DNA from: Planctomycetaceae bacterium
Lineage (GTDB): Bacteria > Planctomycetota > Phycisphaerae > Phycisphaerales > SM1A02
DNA: 29,415 nt
Reading direction: 5' to 3'
Assembly (NCBI GenBank): GCA_947474205.1
Contig: CANJIC010000001.1
Span: forward strand, 1 to 29,415
The notes under the pieces were generated by a model. It searched no databases and was not told the DNA's origin. It was given only the letters and a program-made list of their open reading frames with translations. The stretch's first letter is position 1, and each line of letters begins with the position of its first letter. A program made the position numbers and the translations under genes. This document shows positions 1-8,337 of the stretch, one piece after another.

Positions 1-1
1 C

Positions 2-661
2 GTGTTGCTTGGAAAGACAGAAGTGCCTTGGGAATTGCTTGACGCGTTTGTATTTTCGCGCGACGCGGGTAGCGGACCCGCGCAAGCCGACGCCATTGCG
101 CGTCCAAGCAAACCGTACATTTCCATGGACCGCGGATTTGGTCACGCGGGGTTTCCAGCGATTTCTGTGAGCGAAGAAAATGCCAAACTTTTTTGCGTGT
201 GGCTTAGCGCCAAGACCGGAAAAAAGTTTCGTCTGCCCACGCTGCAAGAGTTTCAAGCAGCGTGCGCGCAAGGTTCCAGCGACGCCGTTCCATTGGACGA
301 CATTGCGTGGTACGCCAACAATTCCGCACGCCGAACGCACCGCGTTGGCAGCAGCAAGCCCATGACCAATGGTTTATACGACCTCAAAGGCAACGCCGCT
401 GAATGGGTCACCACAAGCGATGGGGCAGGCGTGTTGGTTGGCGGCGCGTACAACGACTCAGTAGAACGGGTGAATTGCGCCGCAATTCGAGCATATTCAC
501 CAGAGTGGAACGCCACTGATCCACAAATTCCACCCAGTCGTTGGTGGCTTGCCGACGGTTCCTTCGCTGGGTTTCGAGTGGCATGTGAAGTATCTTCGCC
601 AACAACCACAATTCCAGCCGCCAGCACTTCCCAAGAAACTAAGCCTAGCCCCGTGAAATAA
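2..661 (+). CDS. Formylglycine-generating enzyme (SUMF1/FGE-sulfatase) family protein, 3' part
   Basis: The reading frame is open from the first bases, so the true start lies outside the window; only the C-terminal 219 residues or so are visible. They match the FGE-sulfatase fold: an RLPTLQEFQAAC segment (family RLPTEAEWEYAA), a GLYDLKGNAAEW segment (family GLYDMxGNVWEW), a GG turn followed by an arginine-rich stretch, and a closing FAGFRVACE (family GFR). Family members either oxidise a sulfatase cysteine to formylglycine or serve other roles, for example in iron-dependent sulfoxide synthases. I cannot assign a substrate, and the catalytic cysteine pair of true FGE is not evident. A Pro/Thr/Ser-rich tail of about 20 residues follows the domain. 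No sulfatase gene is in the window. The family call is firm and the function is open. Confidence 0.8.
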   Translation: MLLGKTEVPWELLDAFVFSRDAGSGPAQADAIARPSKPYISMDRGFGHAGFPAISVSEENAKLFCVWLSAKTGKKFRLPTLQEFQAACAQGSSDAVPLDDIAWYANNSARRTHRVGSSKPMTNGLYDLKGNAAEWVTTSDGAGVLVGGAYNDSVERVNCAAIRAYSPEWNATDPQIPPSRWWLADGSFAGFRVACEVSSPTTTIPAASTSQETKPSPVK

Positions 662-768
662 TGTGCACCCTATTTTCACAATCATTCATACTGTTCAAGC
701 TTCGCTTTCACATTATCTGCGATTGAGTTTCAGTTTGTCGCCGCACCCACCAACATCAGGAGTCACGC

Positions 769-2076
769 ATGCAACAGCCCAACGAAAAAAGTTTTCAGCG
801 TAGACAATTCATCCACACCGCGGCCATGGCTGGCGCCGCGGCCATCGCCGCGCCCGTGCTTGGTCGAGTGCTCACTCAGGCCGCCGGCAGTAGCCAAATT
901 AAAGTGGCGCTCATTGGCTGTGGTGGCCGAGGCACTGGCGCCGCGGAGCAAGCGCTGAAAGCCGATCCCGGAGTTGTGATTTGGGTCATGGCTGATACAT
1001 TCGCCGACCGCATTGAAAGCGCGCACGCGGAACTTGCAAAACGTCCGGAAGGTTCGCGCGTCATGGTTCCACCAGAGCGACGCTTCACTGGCTTTGACGC
1101 GGGCAAGTTGGCGTGCGCCAGCGATGTGGACGTGGTGATTCTGGCAACCGCACCATACTTTCGCCCCATGCATTTGCGCGCCGCGGTGGACGCGGGCAAA
1201 AATATTTTCTGCGAGAAGCCCATGTTCACAGACGCCGCTGGCGCGCAAATTGTCATTCAGTGCATTGAAGACGCGCGCGCCAAAAAGCTGCAATTTATGA
1301 GCGGTTTTTGCTGGCGTTACTCGTTGCCAGAGCGTGAGACTTTCATGCGCATTCGCGGCGGCGACATTGGCGAAGTGTTGGCCATGCACAGCGATTATCT
1401 CACCAGTCCCTTGGGAACCAAGCCGCGCAAGCCAGAGTGGAGCGACATGGAATTTCAAATTCGCAATTGGCAACACCATGTCTGGCTTTCCGGCGACTTT
1501 ATTGTGGAGCAGGCCATTCACAGCATTGACAAAATAAATTGGGCCTTTGGCAACGAGCCACCAACGCGTTGCACTGCGACAGGCGGTCGTGGCCTGCGTG
1601 AAAATATTCCAGAATTTGGCGATGTCTATGACCACTTCGCCGTTGTCTACGAGTGGCCGCGCAATCGCCGCGCCACATTGATCTGCCGCCAACAAGATAA
1701 TTGCTTCAACGAAAATGTCGACACTGTTCTAGGTAGCAAGGGAAGCGCCTTCATCAATGGCTGGGGACCAACCCACGAGATCATTGGCGAACATCCCTGG
1801 AGCTATCCGCCAGATGGACCAAATCCAAATATGTATCAGACCGAGCACGACGAGTTCTACAAAGCGCTTCGCAGTGGCAAGCGCATTGATGATGGAAACT
1901 TTGTGGTCAACTCATGTCGCATGGCGCTCATGGGTCGCATGGCGGCATACACGGGTCAAGATGTAACTTGGGATCAAGTGGTCAACAGCAAGGAAAACCT
2001 TGGTCCCGACAAACTTGAAATGGGAAACGCGCCGCCAGTGGTTATTCGGGTGCCAGGAAAAACCAAATTAATCTAA
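769..2076 (+). CDS. Gfo/Idh/MocA family oxidoreductase with Tat signal
   Basis: The protein has 435 residues and begins at an ATG with AGGAG six bases upstream (758-762). Residues 11-31 form a twin-arginine leader: RRQFI, then an Ala-rich hydrophobic stretch. This predicts export of the folded, cofactor-loaded enzyme. A Rossmann segment (VALIGCGGRGTG, about 46-57) binds NAD(P). The EKP motif at 149-151 and the AIHSID segment with His251 match the catalytic Lys and His regions of the family. Tat-exported members are numerous in planctomycetes and are presumed to act on sugars or sugar derivatives; the substrate cannot be read from the sequence. The gene lies 107 bp after the FGE-like gene on the same strand and converges on apbE with only 36 bp between stop codons. 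I see no terminator hairpin there. Confidence 0.9.
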   Translation: MQQPNEKSFQRRQFIHTAAMAGAAAIAAPVLGRVLTQAAGSSQIKVALIGCGGRGTGAAEQALKADPGVVIWVMADTFADRIESAHAELAKRPEGSRVMVPPERRFTGFDAGKLACASDVDVVILATAPYFRPMHLRAAVDAGKNIFCEKPMFTDAAGAQIVIQCIEDARAKKLQFMSGFCWRYSLPERETFMRIRGGDIGEVLAMHSDYLTSPLGTKPRKPEWSDMEFQIRNWQHHVWLSGDFIVEQAIHSIDKINWAFGNEPPTRCTATGGRGLRENIPEFGDVYDHFAVVYEWPRNRRATLICRQQDNCFNENVDTVLGSKGSAFINGWGPTHEIIGEHPWSYPPDGPNPNMYQTEHDEFYKALRSGKRIDDGNFVVNSCRMALMGRMAAYTGQDVTWDQVVNSKENLGPDKLEMGNAPPVVIRVPGKTKLI

Positions 2077-2112
2077 ATACTAATTTCGGCGCGTACGCAA
2101 ATCCAAGCGAAT

Positions 2113-3108
2113 TCATTGCCCAATCGATTGCAATCCGCCATCGTGCTCCAAGCGTTCGATGGAAATATGCGCGTTTGGAAATTTTTTCGCGAAGTCCTTC
2201 AGTTGCTCCACGCTCATCACGCACGCAATTGTTGCAATGGCGTCTGCGGTGGTTGCGTCGTTGGCGATCACCATTGATTGGCGCGGCGACTCAATTGGCC
2301 AACCATTCTTTGGATCAAGAATGTGCGACAGCGTTTTTCCATTGATGTGTCCAGGTTGCCCGCGGTCACCACTGACGCACAGCGCCTGATTGCGTAGATA
2401 AATAATGCGTGGCTGTTCACTTTTAAATTCGGGATCAACCTGCACAACCCAACCAGTCGTTTGTGGCGGCGCATCGCCAGCCAAAATATCGCCGCTGATA
2501 TCAATCAGCGCGCAAGTCATATCGCGCGTGCGCAACACTTGCATGGCCGCGTCCGCCGCCAAGCCTTGGCCAATGGCGCCAAAGTCAAATTGAATGTCGG
2601 CAATATCAAATGTCACCGTGTGGGTTGGCTCATTCCAATGCATGTGCGCGCATCCAGAATGGTTCAGCGCGTCCGCAATCACCGCGTCGCTAGGCATGCT
2701 TGATTCACGAAACGCCGCGCGCCATATTTTGGTCAATCGCCCAAGCGCGCAATCAAAAGCGCCAGATGAAGAATGATTGAATTCAACGGATTTTGCTATG
2801 GCTTTGGATAAACGCGCTTGCACTGTGGCGGGTTGATTAGCCAACGTGGGAAGTTTGGAAACTTCCGAGTCGGCCATGTAATCACTTAACGCCATGTCCC
2901 ACGCCGCAATTTCATCAAACGCCGCGCGCGCCGCGGAAGCGGCGTTAGCTTCGTACTGCGCATACAAGGTGATCTTGACCTTGGCGCCCATGTGAATTTC
3001 TTCAAAGTGAAATCGCGTTGGCGCTATTGCTTGTGTTGGTGGCTCGCATCCAAGACAAATGCTCACACAGACGGTGAACATGAATGTGCGCAATGTCTCA
3101 TTCATCAT
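2113..3108 (-). CDS. apbE: FAD:protein FMN transferase (ApbE), probable lipoprotein
   Basis: ApbE moves FMN from FAD onto a Thr/Ser of exported flavoproteins such as NqrB/C and RnfG. Family landmarks are clear: DFGAIGQGLAAD (family FGAIGKGYAVD), ISGDILAG, LCVSGDRG, SHILDPKNGWPI and the Mg-binding ATTADAIAT near the C terminus. I start at the ATG pair at 3108/3105, because the next upstream option is a TTG at 3168 that would place about 20 extra residues before the leader. From 3108 the N terminus is a short hydrophobic segment ending ICLGC. This is an imperfect lipobox, with Cys rather than an aliphatic residue at -3, followed by a mature sequence. The gene follows the chemosensory operon by 76 bp on the same strand and could be read through from it. 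No Rnf/Nqr or FMN-binding target gene is in the window. Confidence 0.88.
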   Translation of the reverse strand: MMNETLRTFMFTVCVSICLGCEPPTQAIAPTRFHFEEIHMGAKVKITLYAQYEANAASAARAAFDEIAAWDMALSDYMADSEVSKLPTLANQPATVQARLSKAIAKSVEFNHSSSGAFDCALGRLTKIWRAAFRESSMPSDAVIADALNHSGCAHMHWNEPTHTVTFDIADIQFDFGAIGQGLAADAAMQVLRTRDMTCALIDISGDILAGDAPPQTTGWVVQVDPEFKSEQPRIIYLRNQALCVSGDRGQPGHINGKTLSHILDPKNGWPIESPRQSMVIANDATTADAIATIACVMSVEQLKDFAKKFPNAHISIERLEHDGGLQSIGQ

Positions 3109-3184
3109 TTTGCTTAGACGCAAGATTGAATCACGCAGCGAAATTAAAATAACGCAATCACCTTGCAATCAATGCAAGCAAGAC

Positions 3185-4375
3185 TCACGGCTTGTATGTC
3201 ACCTCAAGCAAACTCACATCGTCCACAAAGTGCGGACCGCCTTGAGCCGCCTGTCCCCACGTCACCATTTGCTCAAGCGCATCGGGCTTGGTGTGTAATT
3301 TGCCAACCTGCGCAATGTAATCCTCAAGTGAAGTCATGCTTAAGTCCGGCTTGGTGATTTCAAATATTCCATCGCTGTACACAAACAATTTGGAGTTCGG
3401 CTGCAATGTCAACTGACTCGAGTCATATGGAATCCCAGTGGCCGCGCCAATCATCAAGCCTTGAGAGGCAAGTTGCGTAATCGAACCATCTGGTCCCACC
3501 AAAACAGCGGGGGGATGGCCGCCGCCGCACCATTTGATGGTGCCCGCATCCACATCAAGAATGCCGTACCACAGCGTGAAGAACATGTCATTGTGCTCCG
3601 CCATTGGATACAGATCATTCAAGCCCTCCAACACCGCGGCGGGATCGCGCATGTCGCGTCCAGGAATTCCGCCGCCTTTAATAGTGTTCATTGCGCTCAC
3701 GCCAAGCAACGCGGGACCAACTCCGTGTCCGCACACATCAAGCAAATAAATCGCCAAGCGCGACTCATCAAGCCAGTGGTAGCCGAACGCGTCGCCACCC
3801 AAACTTTCGCTGGGAACAAATTTCCATTTTGTTGTTGCCGTGCCTTTGGTCAGTGGCGCGGGCAACAGCGAGCGCACATATTCCGCCGCGCGCTTGGCTT
3901 CCTCTTGTAAATGTTTTTCGCTGGCGGCAAGCGCGGCGTAGGCGGCGTTGCGCTCCATGGCGGCCTTGTATCCATCCGAATGATGCTTAATGCGAGCGAT
4001 CAACTCAACCGGATCTGGCAACTTCACAAGGTAATCATTGGCGCCCAATTCAAACGCCTTGGCTTTGGTCAGCGCTTCTTCGCGCGAGGAAAGAACCACC
4101 AACGGGGTCTCCGTCAGCGCGGCGTGTTTGCGATATTCAGTCACCAATGTCAAGCCATCGATATTCGGCATGACCAAATCTTGCAGTATCACTGTTGGTT
4201 TTAAAGTCAACGCCATCTCCACGGCCTTGGTTCCATCGCTGCAATAATGAAACTCCCATGTCGGCTGGGATTGCAGCATTTTGTGCACCGCGCCAGCGAT
4301 AATGGCTTGATCATCAACCAACAGAACAATGGTTTTGAAAGCGGCCACAGGGTGGTTGGATGCTGAATTAGACAT
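3185..4375 (-). CDS. Response regulator: WspR-type receiver fused to PP2C/SpoIIE serine phosphatase
   Basis: The protein has 396 residues. Residues 14-130 are a receiver with the acidic pair D21-D22, phosphoacceptor D66 (ILQDLVMP) and K118 (DYLVKLPD). This segment resembles the WspR receiver closely as I remember it, including EFHYC, KPTVILQDLVMP, DGLTLV and GANDYLVKLPD. A helical linker (about 130-175, EKHLQEEAKRAAEY) leads to a PP2C-type phosphatase domain. All metal-binding stations are present: GGDAFG, LLDVCGHG, VYSDGIFE and DDVSLLEV. Phosphorylation by the hybrid CheA would be expected to control dephosphorylation of a Ser/Thr phosphoprotein, typically a STAS-domain anti-anti-sigma factor. 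No such partner lies in the window. The ATG at 4375 overlaps the cheB stop by 8 nt; an upstream TTG (4423) is less likely. This is the last gene of the operon. Confidence 0.92.
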   Translation of the reverse strand: MSNSASNHPVAAFKTIVLLVDDQAIIAGAVHKMLQSQPTWEFHYCSDGTKAVEMALTLKPTVILQDLVMPNIDGLTLVTEYRKHAALTETPLVVLSSREEALTKAKAFELGANDYLVKLPDPVELIARIKHHSDGYKAAMERNAAYAALAASEKHLQEEAKRAAEYVRSLLPAPLTKGTATTKWKFVPSESLGGDAFGYHWLDESRLAIYLLDVCGHGVGPALLGVSAMNTIKGGGIPGRDMRDPAAVLEGLNDLYPMAEHNDMFFTLWYGILDVDAGTIKWCGGGHPPAVLVGPDGSITQLASQGLMIGAATGIPYDSSQLTLQPNSKLFVYSDGIFEITKPDLSMTSLEDYIAQVGKLHTKPDALEQMVTWGQAAQGGPHFVDDVSLLEVTYKP

Positions 4376-5405
4376 GGTTCGGTTTAGGCTTTCTTGTAAG
4401 AGCGACTTGAATGGCTGGACCAATAAGTTCTATGGCAAGCACTTGCTCCGCGGCAAGGCATTGCACCGCTGCGCCAGGCATTCCCCAGACAATACTGGTT
4501 GCGGCGTCTTGCGCAATGGTTGCCCAGCCAGATTTTCGCAGCGCCAACAATCCCGCGGCGCCGTCCCTTCCCATGCCGGTCAGCAACGCGGCCACGCCAC
4601 ATAATTTTGTGCCAGCCGCGCCAAGCATGAGCGAGTCCACGCTTGGTTTGTGAAGCGCCTCCATGGGAATATCTGTTTCAATGAACACGCCAGCGGATGT
4701 GATTTGCAAATGTCTATCCGATGAAGCCACGGACACGCTTCCGGCAACCGCGCGATCGCCTGGCAACGCCGCGCGCACCGCAAAGCCCGTCTCATGGCTT
4801 AACCAATTTCTAAATCCTGGCACAAACGCGGTGTCCAAATGTTGAACAATGACCACGGCAAAATTGATAGGTTGCTTGAAGGATCGAAGAACGGTGGCCA
4901 AGGCTTGCGGCCCACCCGTGCTTGCGCCCAAAATAACAATGGGCGTGGAGCAAGACTGATCGCTGACATGCGCTTTGTGAATGACATTGCTGGCAACGGG
5001 CTTCACAATAATGCGTTGATTGCGTCGAATTTGCTCTATTTTGGCTCGTAAACGATCCCCGCCCGCGCCATCAAGCGATTGCTCAAAGCGCGGCGTTTCA
5101 ACCGCGTCAAGCGCGCCGGCGCCAAGGGCCTCAAACACGCGGCTGGCATTTCCCTCAATGGTGGCGGTGACCACAAGAATTGGACAGGGGGTCTTGCGCA
5201 TAATTTGGCGCGTGGCCTCCACGCCATCCATCTTGGGCATGATCAAGTCCATTAAAATTAAATCCGGTTTATTGGCGGCGCATTTAGCCACGGCCTCTTC
5301 ACCATCCAAAGCGGTCCACGCCAAGGTGACATTGGGCATGCCTTGCACAATATGTGTCAGCGCATGCAACGCGATTTTTAAATCATTCACAATCCCAATG
5401 TTCAC
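4368..5405 (-). CDS. cheB: Chemoreceptor-type methylesterase/deamidase CheB (WspF-like)
   Basis: CheB removes methyl groups from glutamates of chemoreceptors and resets receptor sensitivity. The 345-residue protein has an N-terminal receiver with phosphoacceptor D53 (LILMDLIMP). Its first acidic position reads IVND rather than VVDD, a feature shared with WspF-type CheB. The C-terminal methylesterase domain has the catalytic triad S162 (GASTGG), H189 (VQHL) and D281 (TGMGRDGA). The start is GTG (5405-5403), which overlaps the cheA TGA by four bases and implies translational coupling. No methyl-accepting receptor is encoded nearby, so its substrate must be elsewhere in the genome. Domain call is firm; assignment to the Wsp branch rests on gene order and the IVND signature. 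Confidence 0.93.
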   Translation of the reverse strand: MNIGIVNDLKIALHALTHIVQGMPNVTLAWTALDGEEAVAKCAANKPDLILMDLIMPKMDGVEATRQIMRKTPCPILVVTATIEGNASRVFEALGAGALDAVETPRFEQSLDGAGGDRLRAKIEQIRRNQRIIVKPVASNVIHKAHVSDQSCSTPIVILGASTGGPQALATVLRSFKQPINFAVVIVQHLDTAFVPGFRNWLSHETGFAVRAALPGDRAVAGSVSVASSDRHLQITSAGVFIETDIPMEALHKPSVDSLMLGAAGTKLCGVAALLTGMGRDGAAGLLALRKSGWATIAQDAATSIVWGMPGAAVQCLAAEQVLAIELIGPAIQVALTRKPKPNHV

Positions 5406-7759
5406 GCTTGCGCCTCGCCAATCAAGTCCGTGATGGTTTGAATGAATGATTGATCTTGGAATGAACCCTTGGTGAGATAGGCGTTGGCGCCCGCTTCCAA
5501 TCCAGCGGCGCGATCCTCGGCGCGATCTTTGTAGCTGACAATGGCGACGGGCAACGTCGCGAAGCGCGGTTCGCGACGAAGCGCTTTCACAAACTCAATA
5601 CCGTTCATGCGTGGCATGTCCACATCGGTCACGAGCAAATCAAAACGCCCAGCTTTCAATTGGGTGAAGCCATCAACGCCATCCACCGCGGTCTCCACTT
5701 CATATCCCAAACGCGCCAACATTTGCCGCTCCACTTCGCGCACGGTGATTGAATCATCCACCACCAAAACACGCTTGCGGCCCGATGAATTACGGCGTAA
5801 TGACGCGATATCCAACCCGCGCACGCCACCCTCGGAAAGGCCGCGACGAATACCAATAAGCAGGTCCTCCACATCCATGATCAAGATCGCGTGGCCCTCG
5901 TCGTCAATGGCGGCGGAACTTACAAATGGAGTTTTGCCAAGGCGTGGATCAAGTTTGCGCACCACCAAATCCTGCTCGCCCATGAATTGGTCAACTACCA
6001 AGCCGCACGGATTGTCTATGTCGCCAAGCACCACCACATTCACCACGGCGGAATTAGTCGTGTTGGGGTTGTGTGGCAAGCCAAATAATTCACTCGCGCG
6101 CAACAATCCAATCGATCGCTCATCAAGCTCAAATGTCAATCTTCCTTCCATGCTCTTCAAGGAAGCTGAATCCACCTTCACAATTCGCTCAATGCGCGCC
6201 AACGGAAATGCGTATCCCTCTCCACCGACCATCACTGTCACGGCGCGGATAACGCTAAGCGTGATGGGCAGCGACAAAATAAATTCCGAGCCTTGACCAG
6301 GCTGGGATTCCAAGCGAACTGTTCCACCAATTTCACGCACCGTTTGACTGACCACATCCAAACCAACGCCGCGGCCAGAGACTTCGGTCACTTGCGAAGC
6401 GGTGGAGAAGCCGGGCAAAAATAAGAACTCAAGCAACTCTGTCTTGTTCAAGCCAGCAGCAATATCCGCGGATTGCAAGCGTTTTTCAATCACTTTGCTG
6501 CGCACGCGCTCGGGATCAATGCCGCGCCCATCGTCGCGAATGCGCACTTCAAGCATGCCCGCGTGGTGGCGCGCTTGCAAGCGCAAGTGCGCGGTCTCGC
6601 CTTTGCCAGCGGCCAAGCGGTCCTCTGGACCTTCAACACCGTGATCAATGGCGTTTCGCAACATGTGATTCAACGGAGCCTCCAAACGCGCAAGCACATC
6701 GCGATCAACCGCCACGTGCGTGCCTTCAATATCAAATTGAACTTTCTTGCCAAGCTTCTTGGCAAGATCACGGATCATTCGTGGATGACCCGCGGTCACA
6801 TCGCCAAAGGGCCTCATGCGACTGCCAATGACTTCGTGATACAACTTCGTTCCAACTTCCTCGGTGCGTCTAAATACATTCTCCAAAAATTCCGCATGGT
6901 TTGTCAGGCTTCCTTCAATGCTGGCCAAGCGCGCCAATGAGTTCGAAATCTCCGCGGTGTCGCGTCGTTTCACCGCCGACTCGAACGAGTCGCGCGCGAA
7001 ACGGAGTTGTGATTTCATCTCGCGCAAGCCGCGGCGAATTTGTGGAAATCGTTTTCCCTCAACCATGCTTTCTCCAGCCAGGCGCATCATGCGGTCAAGA
7101 TTTTCAGCGTTCACACGAACCGTTCTTACTTCTGGAGCCGCAGCAGCGGCGACAGATTTAGCAGTATTTCCCGACTTATTCGAGGGTTGAATCGGTTGTT
7201 CCGAAGAACCCGCCACGGACTTGGTGGCGGACAACGCCGCCGTGGGTGGATTGGTGGGGGCAACCAAACTTTCCGCTTTGGGTTGAATAATTTCCGCGGC
7301 GGGTACAAATGGTTCAACAATATCAACAGGCTTGGCAACTTTCACCGACGCCGGCATAGCTTGCGGCGGAGCCGACAATGCGGTGATCAGCGCGTTGATA
7401 TCTACGGCGTTGGTGGATTTCCACGTTGGCAAATCCGCCTCTTGAAGTGTGGCTAATTGTGTCAAGATATCCGTGCCGCCAAGCAACTGTTCAACGCGCT
7501 CTGGCCCACACACTTCAACCTTCTTTTGAATGTTGACTAGGCAATCCTCCATGTGATGCGCCAAATCAACCGCTAAATCCAAACCAATCACGCGCGATGC
7601 TCCTTTGATTGAATGCGCCGCACGCATCAAACTTTCAATGGGATGCACGTCCGAGGGGTTCTGCTCCAAACGCAGCAGGCCATCGTTCAACGACGCCCCA
7701 TGCGCCACAATTTCAGCGCGGAACAATTCAAATAAATCAAATCCGCCAAATGAACTCAT
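5402..7759 (-). CDS. cheA: Hybrid chemosensory histidine kinase CheA-REC (WspE-like)
   Basis: The protein has 785 residues. An N-terminal Hpt domain carries the phosphorylatable H49 in AAHSIKGAS. A Pro/Ala-rich linker (about 125-210) replaces any evident P2 domain. The dimerisation and HATPase region follows, with the N box MLRNAIDHGVE, the G1 box RDDGRGID and the G2 box VSGRGVGLDVV. Then come a CheW-like coupling domain (from about 505) and a C-terminal receiver with VVDDS, phosphoacceptor D712 (VTDVDMP) and LTKGS. Hpt-kinase-CheW-REC without P2 is the WspE architecture; the attached receiver may act as a phosphate sink or relay. The ATG at 7759 overlaps the preceding cheW stop by four bases. 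The expected phosphate targets are its own receiver, CheB and the REC-PP2C protein downstream. Confidence 0.95.
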   Translation of the reverse strand: MSSFGGFDLFELFRAEIVAHGASLNDGLLRLEQNPSDVHPIESLMRAAHSIKGASRVIGLDLAVDLAHHMEDCLVNIQKKVEVCGPERVEQLLGGTDILTQLATLQEADLPTWKSTNAVDINALITALSAPPQAMPASVKVAKPVDIVEPFVPAAEIIQPKAESLVAPTNPPTAALSATKSVAGSSEQPIQPSNKSGNTAKSVAAAAAPEVRTVRVNAENLDRMMRLAGESMVEGKRFPQIRRGLREMKSQLRFARDSFESAVKRRDTAEISNSLARLASIEGSLTNHAEFLENVFRRTEEVGTKLYHEVIGSRMRPFGDVTAGHPRMIRDLAKKLGKKVQFDIEGTHVAVDRDVLARLEAPLNHMLRNAIDHGVEGPEDRLAAGKGETAHLRLQARHHAGMLEVRIRDDGRGIDPERVRSKVIEKRLQSADIAAGLNKTELLEFLFLPGFSTASQVTEVSGRGVGLDVVSQTVREIGGTVRLESQPGQGSEFILSLPITLSVIRAVTVMVGGEGYAFPLARIERIVKVDSASLKSMEGRLTFELDERSIGLLRASELFGLPHNPNTTNSAVVNVVVLGDIDNPCGLVVDQFMGEQDLVVRKLDPRLGKTPFVSSAAIDDEGHAILIMDVEDLLIGIRRGLSEGGVRGLDIASLRRNSSGRKRVLVVDDSITVREVERQMLARLGYEVETAVDGVDGFTQLKAGRFDLLVTDVDMPRMNGIEFVKALRREPRFATLPVAIVSYKDRAEDRAAGLEAGANAYLTKGSFQDQSFIQTITDLIGEAQA

Positions 7760-8337
7760 TGAATGGACCTCTCCATGACGGTTTGAATTGCGATTGGATT
7801 CAACAACACCGCGTCGCCATCATCCATTGGAATGATGCAATTGGTGCAGGAAGAAGCGTTTTTTGGAATAGTGGCGGGGGCGTTTCGAAATTTCGACGGA
7901 TCCACTTTGCGGATGCAATCCACAGCGTCCACCTCGAAGGCCCAAGACGCATCCTCGCTTCCAATCACAATCATGCGCCGCAATTTCGCGTCGGCGTTCT
8001 TATCCATGTCCATGTCAAGCACAACATGCAGCAAGCCCGTCAACAAAATGGCGCCTTCATGGCAACATAGTCCACGAAATGGCGGACGCGTTCTATGCGG
8101 CACCTTGCGCACGGTTGTGCATGGAAAAACATTCAGCACGCTGTTGGCGGGCAAAGCAAACCGTTCTCCGCCAATGCGAAAGAGCAATATGGTGTCCTCC
8201 TCACGCAACGACTGCGCCCGTTCTTGCGCCAAATCGCTGGTGTTCTTGGCCAAGTTCGCCGACTGAATTGGACGCGCCAAAAGTTGCGTTAAACCAATTT
8301 TTTTATCTGCAAGATCTTCTGGCGGCAATTGGGTCAA
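7756..8337 (-). CDS. cheW: CheW coupling protein (WspD-like) with N-terminal extension
   Basis: CheW links receptors to the CheA kinase. The 193-residue protein has an N-terminal extension of about 45 residues and then the CheW fold. It opens with ILLFRIGGERFALPA and continues through the VPHRTRPPFRGLCCHEG segment (family RGxxxxRG) to a C-terminal strand ending NPIAIQTVM. It begins at a TTG (8337-8335) supported by GGAG eight bases upstream, which overlaps the cheR TGA by four bases. It lies directly before cheA, the position of WspD in the Wsp operon. A long N terminus is also usual for WspD-type proteins. Why two CheW paralogues are kept cannot be read from the sequence; in Wsp they have separate roles at the receptor array. 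Confidence 0.87.
   Translation of the reverse strand: MTQLPPEDLADKKIGLTQLLARPIQSANLAKNTSDLAQERAQSLREEDTILLFRIGGERFALPANSVLNVFPCTTVRKVPHRTRPPFRGLCCHEGAILLTGLLHVVLDMDMDKNADAKLRRMIVIGSEDASWAFEVDAVDCIRKVDPSKFRNAPATIPKNASSCTNCIIPMDDGDAVLLNPIAIQTVMERSIQ

Noticed and set aside
763..1695. Minus-strand open frame (310 codons) opposite the Gfo/Idh/MocA gene
   Set aside because: It lies wholly within the oxidoreductase gene on the other strand, with no recognisable domain.
3109..3168. Longer ApbE from the TTG at 3168
   Set aside because: This would place about 20 residues before a hydrophobic export signal that begins naturally at the ATG pair at 3108/3105.
3162..3178. Inverted repeat CTTGCA...TGCAAG just after the REC-PP2C stop, possible terminator
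   Set aside because: The stem has only six pairs, half of them A-T, and no run of U follows directly. It could be a weak processing site, but the evidence is too thin for a terminator call.
5541..6296. Plus-strand open frame (251 codons) opposite cheA
   Set aside because: The sense strand encodes the CheA CheW-like and receiver domains. The antisense translation is Ser/Thr/Arg/Pro-rich shadow sequence.
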